Origin: Chryseobacterium takakiae
GTDB lineage: Bacteria > Bacteroidota > Bacteroidia > Flavobacteriales > Weeksellaceae
DNA: 64,000 bases
Reading direction: 5' to 3'
Assembly: GCF_900129385.1 (NCBI RefSeq)
Contig: NZ_FQVO01000003.1
Span: 1 to 64,000 of the forward strand
How positions within the stretch are numbered: position 1 is the stretch's first letter; every line of letters starts with the position of its first letter. A program made the position numbers and the translations under genes. Shown in pieces: positions 62,431 through 64,000 of the stretch. The notes beneath the pieces are model-generated. The model saw nothing but the letters and a program-made list of their open reading frames with translations. It was not told the DNA's origin and searched no databases.

Positions 62431-64000
62431 ATGAAAAGATCTTTTGTAATCCTGTTTGCGTTTATCATTTCTCAGTTTCAGGCACAGCAGGGCCCTTATT
62501 ATCAGCAGAGTGCAAAATACAAAATGGACATTGATGTTAATGCTGAAAAATTTACTTATGAAGGCAAACAGACACTGGATTATAAAAATAACTCGCCAGA
62601 CGAACTTAATGTTGTCTATTTTCATTTGTACTGGAATGCTTTTAAACCCAATTCTATGATGGATCAAAGAGTTGCCGGACAAGGAAAAAACGGTGATTCA
62701 AGATTGCAGAAAGACGGGATTTCAAGGCTTGCTTCCATCCCGAAAGACCAGGAAGGAGCCCAGAACATTCACTGGATTAAACAAAATGGCAAAACCCTGA
62801 AATTTGAAATTCAGGAAACGGTAATGAAAGTATATCTGGCCGAGTCTATTAAGCCAAATTCTTCAACAACCTTTACGTTAGAATGGGATGCTGTGATTCC
62901 GCAGCAGATCCGAAGAAGCGGAAGAAATAACCGGGAAGGGGTAGATATGACCATGACCCAGTGGTACCCGAAAATTGCAGAATATGATTATGACGGTTGG
63001 GCAACATTCGACTATATCGGAAGGGAATTCCATGCCCCGTTCGCAGATTTTGAAGTTAATATTAAAATTAATAAAGACTATATAATAGGAGCAGGAGGAA
63101 TCCTTGAAAACCCCACAGAAGTAAAAGGATATGATCCGAATGCAAAAATTAAAGCGGATAAAAATAAAGTTACCTGGAAATGGACGGCAAAAAATATTTT
63201 AGATTTCGCATGGGCGGCAGACAAAGATTATATCGTAAAAAGTTTTGATGTGCCGCAAGGCCCGAAAGTTTTCCTGGTGTACCAGAATAATGATAAAACA
63301 AAAGTCTGGGAAGAGGCACAGTCTTATCTTACCAAATACTATCAGCTGATGAATGCCCGTTTCGGGAAATATGTATACCCAACATATGCTTTCATTCAGG
63401 GAGGTGATGGCGGAATGGAATACGGAATGTGTACCATGATTTTAGGTGAAGCTCAGGATATTGAAGGATTGATGGGATTAATGGCTCACGAAGGGGCTCA
63501 TTCTTGGTACCAGCAGATGTTGGCTACCAATGAACCGATGCGTCCGTGGATGGACGAAGGTTTCACCAGTTATGCGGAAGGCTATGTAATGAATCAGCTG
63601 TTTCCGCCTGCGCAGGAGCTGCCGAATTCATTTGTAAATTCAGTCAATGCTTACAGAAATTTTATCAAAAGAGGAATTGAAGAACCTGCAGTGTGGTTGG
63701 GGGATCATCACGACAACGGTACTTCCTACACGTATGCTTCTTATGTAAAGGGAGAACTGTATCTTGTCCAGCTTGGTTATATTATGGGTGAGCAGAATTT
63801 AACGGAAACCCTGAAACAATATTATGATCAATGGGTGCTTAAACATCCTTCCGACAGAGATTTTCTACACATTGCCCAGAAAGTTTCGGGGATGGATCTG
63901 AAGTGGTTCCATCATTACTGGATCAATACGACAAAAACAATTGATTATGCTATCAAAGAGGTAAAATACGATGCGAAATCTACCACCATTACGCTGGTGA
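62431..64000 (+). CDS. M1-family metallopeptidase (aminopeptidase), 3' end beyond the window
   Basis: 523 complete codons in the window, no stop. Signal peptide MKRSFVILFAFIISQFQAQ. The zinc site is intact: H353-E354-G-A-H357 (HEGAH) and the third ligand Glu376 in WMDEGFTSY, 18 residues after HExxH. The exopeptidase motif reads GGMEY (residues 327-331) in place of GAMEN, so the N-terminal amine anchor Glu330 is kept. Periplasmic or secreted aminopeptidase; members of this flavobacterial subgroup are about 600-750 residues and may carry a type IX sorting domain, which cannot be seen here. Confidence 0.92.
   Translation, partial: MKRSFVILFAFIISQFQAQQGPYYQQSAKYKMDIDVNAEKFTYEGKQTLDYKNNSPDELNVVYFHLYWNAFKPNSMMDQRVAGQGKNGDSRLQKDGISRLASIPKDQEGAQNIHWIKQNGKTLKFEIQETVMKVYLAESIKPNSSTTFTLEWDAVIPQQIRRSGRNNREGVDMTMTQWYPKIAEYDYDGWATFDYIGREFHAPFADFEVNIKINKDYIIGAGGILENPTEVKGYDPNAKIKADKNKVTWKWTAKNILDFAWAADKDYIVKSFDVPQGPKVFLVYQNNDKTKVWEEAQSYLTKYYQLMNARFGKYVYPTYAFIQGGDGGMEYGMCTMILGEAQDIEGLMGLMAHEGAHSWYQQMLATNEPMRPWMDEGFTSYAEGYVMNQLFPPAQELPNSFVNSVNAYRNFIKRGIEEPAVWLGDHHDNGTSYTYASYVKGELYLVQLGYIMGEQNLTETLKQYYDQWVLKHPSDRDFLHIAQKVSGMDLKWFHHYWINTTKTIDYAIKEVKYDAKSTTITLV

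Noticed and set aside
62456..62659. 67-residue plus-strand frame at the start of the M1 peptidase
   Set aside because: It is out of frame with the intact M1 reading, which has signal peptide and zinc motifs; only a shadow.
1..64000. CRISPR arrays, integrases, intact insertion sequences, riboswitches
   Set aside because: No regular spacer-repeat pattern, transposase, recombinase or recognisable aptamer was found on either strand.

Overview
The window comes from a member of the Bacteroidota, class Flavobacteriia, most like Chryseobacterium or a close relative. Supporting evidence: low GC content, the Bacteroidota-type RpoZ, PorD (DUF4835), BamD and LptE, a type III glutamine synthetase, a DUF5687 ABC permease, many signal peptides ending in SAQ/AQ, and recurrent flavobacterial promoters (TTG, a gap of about 16-20 nt, then TAnnTTTG). 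There is no ribosomal RNA, CRISPR array, integrase or intact insertion sequence. Two identical tRNA-Asn genes are present.

Positions 1-11.8 kb are accessory DNA and the most unusual part. On the minus strand lie an M15 cell-wall peptidase with a one-base frameshift, a patatin-like phospholipase, a 1353-residue protein of unknown family, a small nucleotidyltransferase-fold protein overlapping a 725-residue polymorphic-toxin-like protein, a presumed immunity gene, and a displaced second toxin C-terminus with its own presumed immunity gene. The displaced toxin tip is joined by an 88-bp repeat of the main toxin gene, the signature of tip swapping by recombination. A 97-100-nt imperfect repeat lies upstream of both the 1353-residue gene and the M15 gene. 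A WYL-domain regulator faces away on the plus strand. I read this as an effector and immunity locus that may share regulation; how the toxins are delivered cannot be told from this window.

Positions 12-13 kb hold a small AT-rich membrane-protein gene between two identical tRNA-Asn genes whose promoters are also duplicated. From 13 kb to the end the DNA is chromosomal core: rseP (13-14.5 kb); an omega-amidase; a thioredoxin, rhodanese and persulfide dioxygenase cassette (16-18 kb); a HerA-like ATPase; a DnaQ/GIY-YIG protein; lysA; poxB; miaB; a sigma-54 activator with lptE and a TPR protein (28.6-33.4 kb); rnpA, tcdA and a TatD-family gene; a TetR regulator; bamD-rpoZ-coaBC-porD-recN (36-41.4 kb); an ABC exporter; a nitroreductase; hemA-hemC-hemD-hemE (45-48.9 kb, minus strand); mreB-mreC-mreD-mrdA-rodA (49.3-55 kb); a pentapeptide protein; an NlpC/P60 lipoprotein; glutamine synthetase III; and, after an 800-bp gene-free stretch carrying strong palindromes, an uncharacterised 563-residue protein, a DinB-like protein and a truncated M1 aminopeptidase at the window edge.

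Together the core genes cover envelope biogenesis (BamD, LptE, MreBCD/RodA/PBP2, RseP, PorD for type IX secretion), tetrapyrrole synthesis, tRNA modification and processing, sulfide handling and amino-acid metabolism. Most transcription units end in clear rho-independent hairpins, several of them bidirectional between convergent genes.
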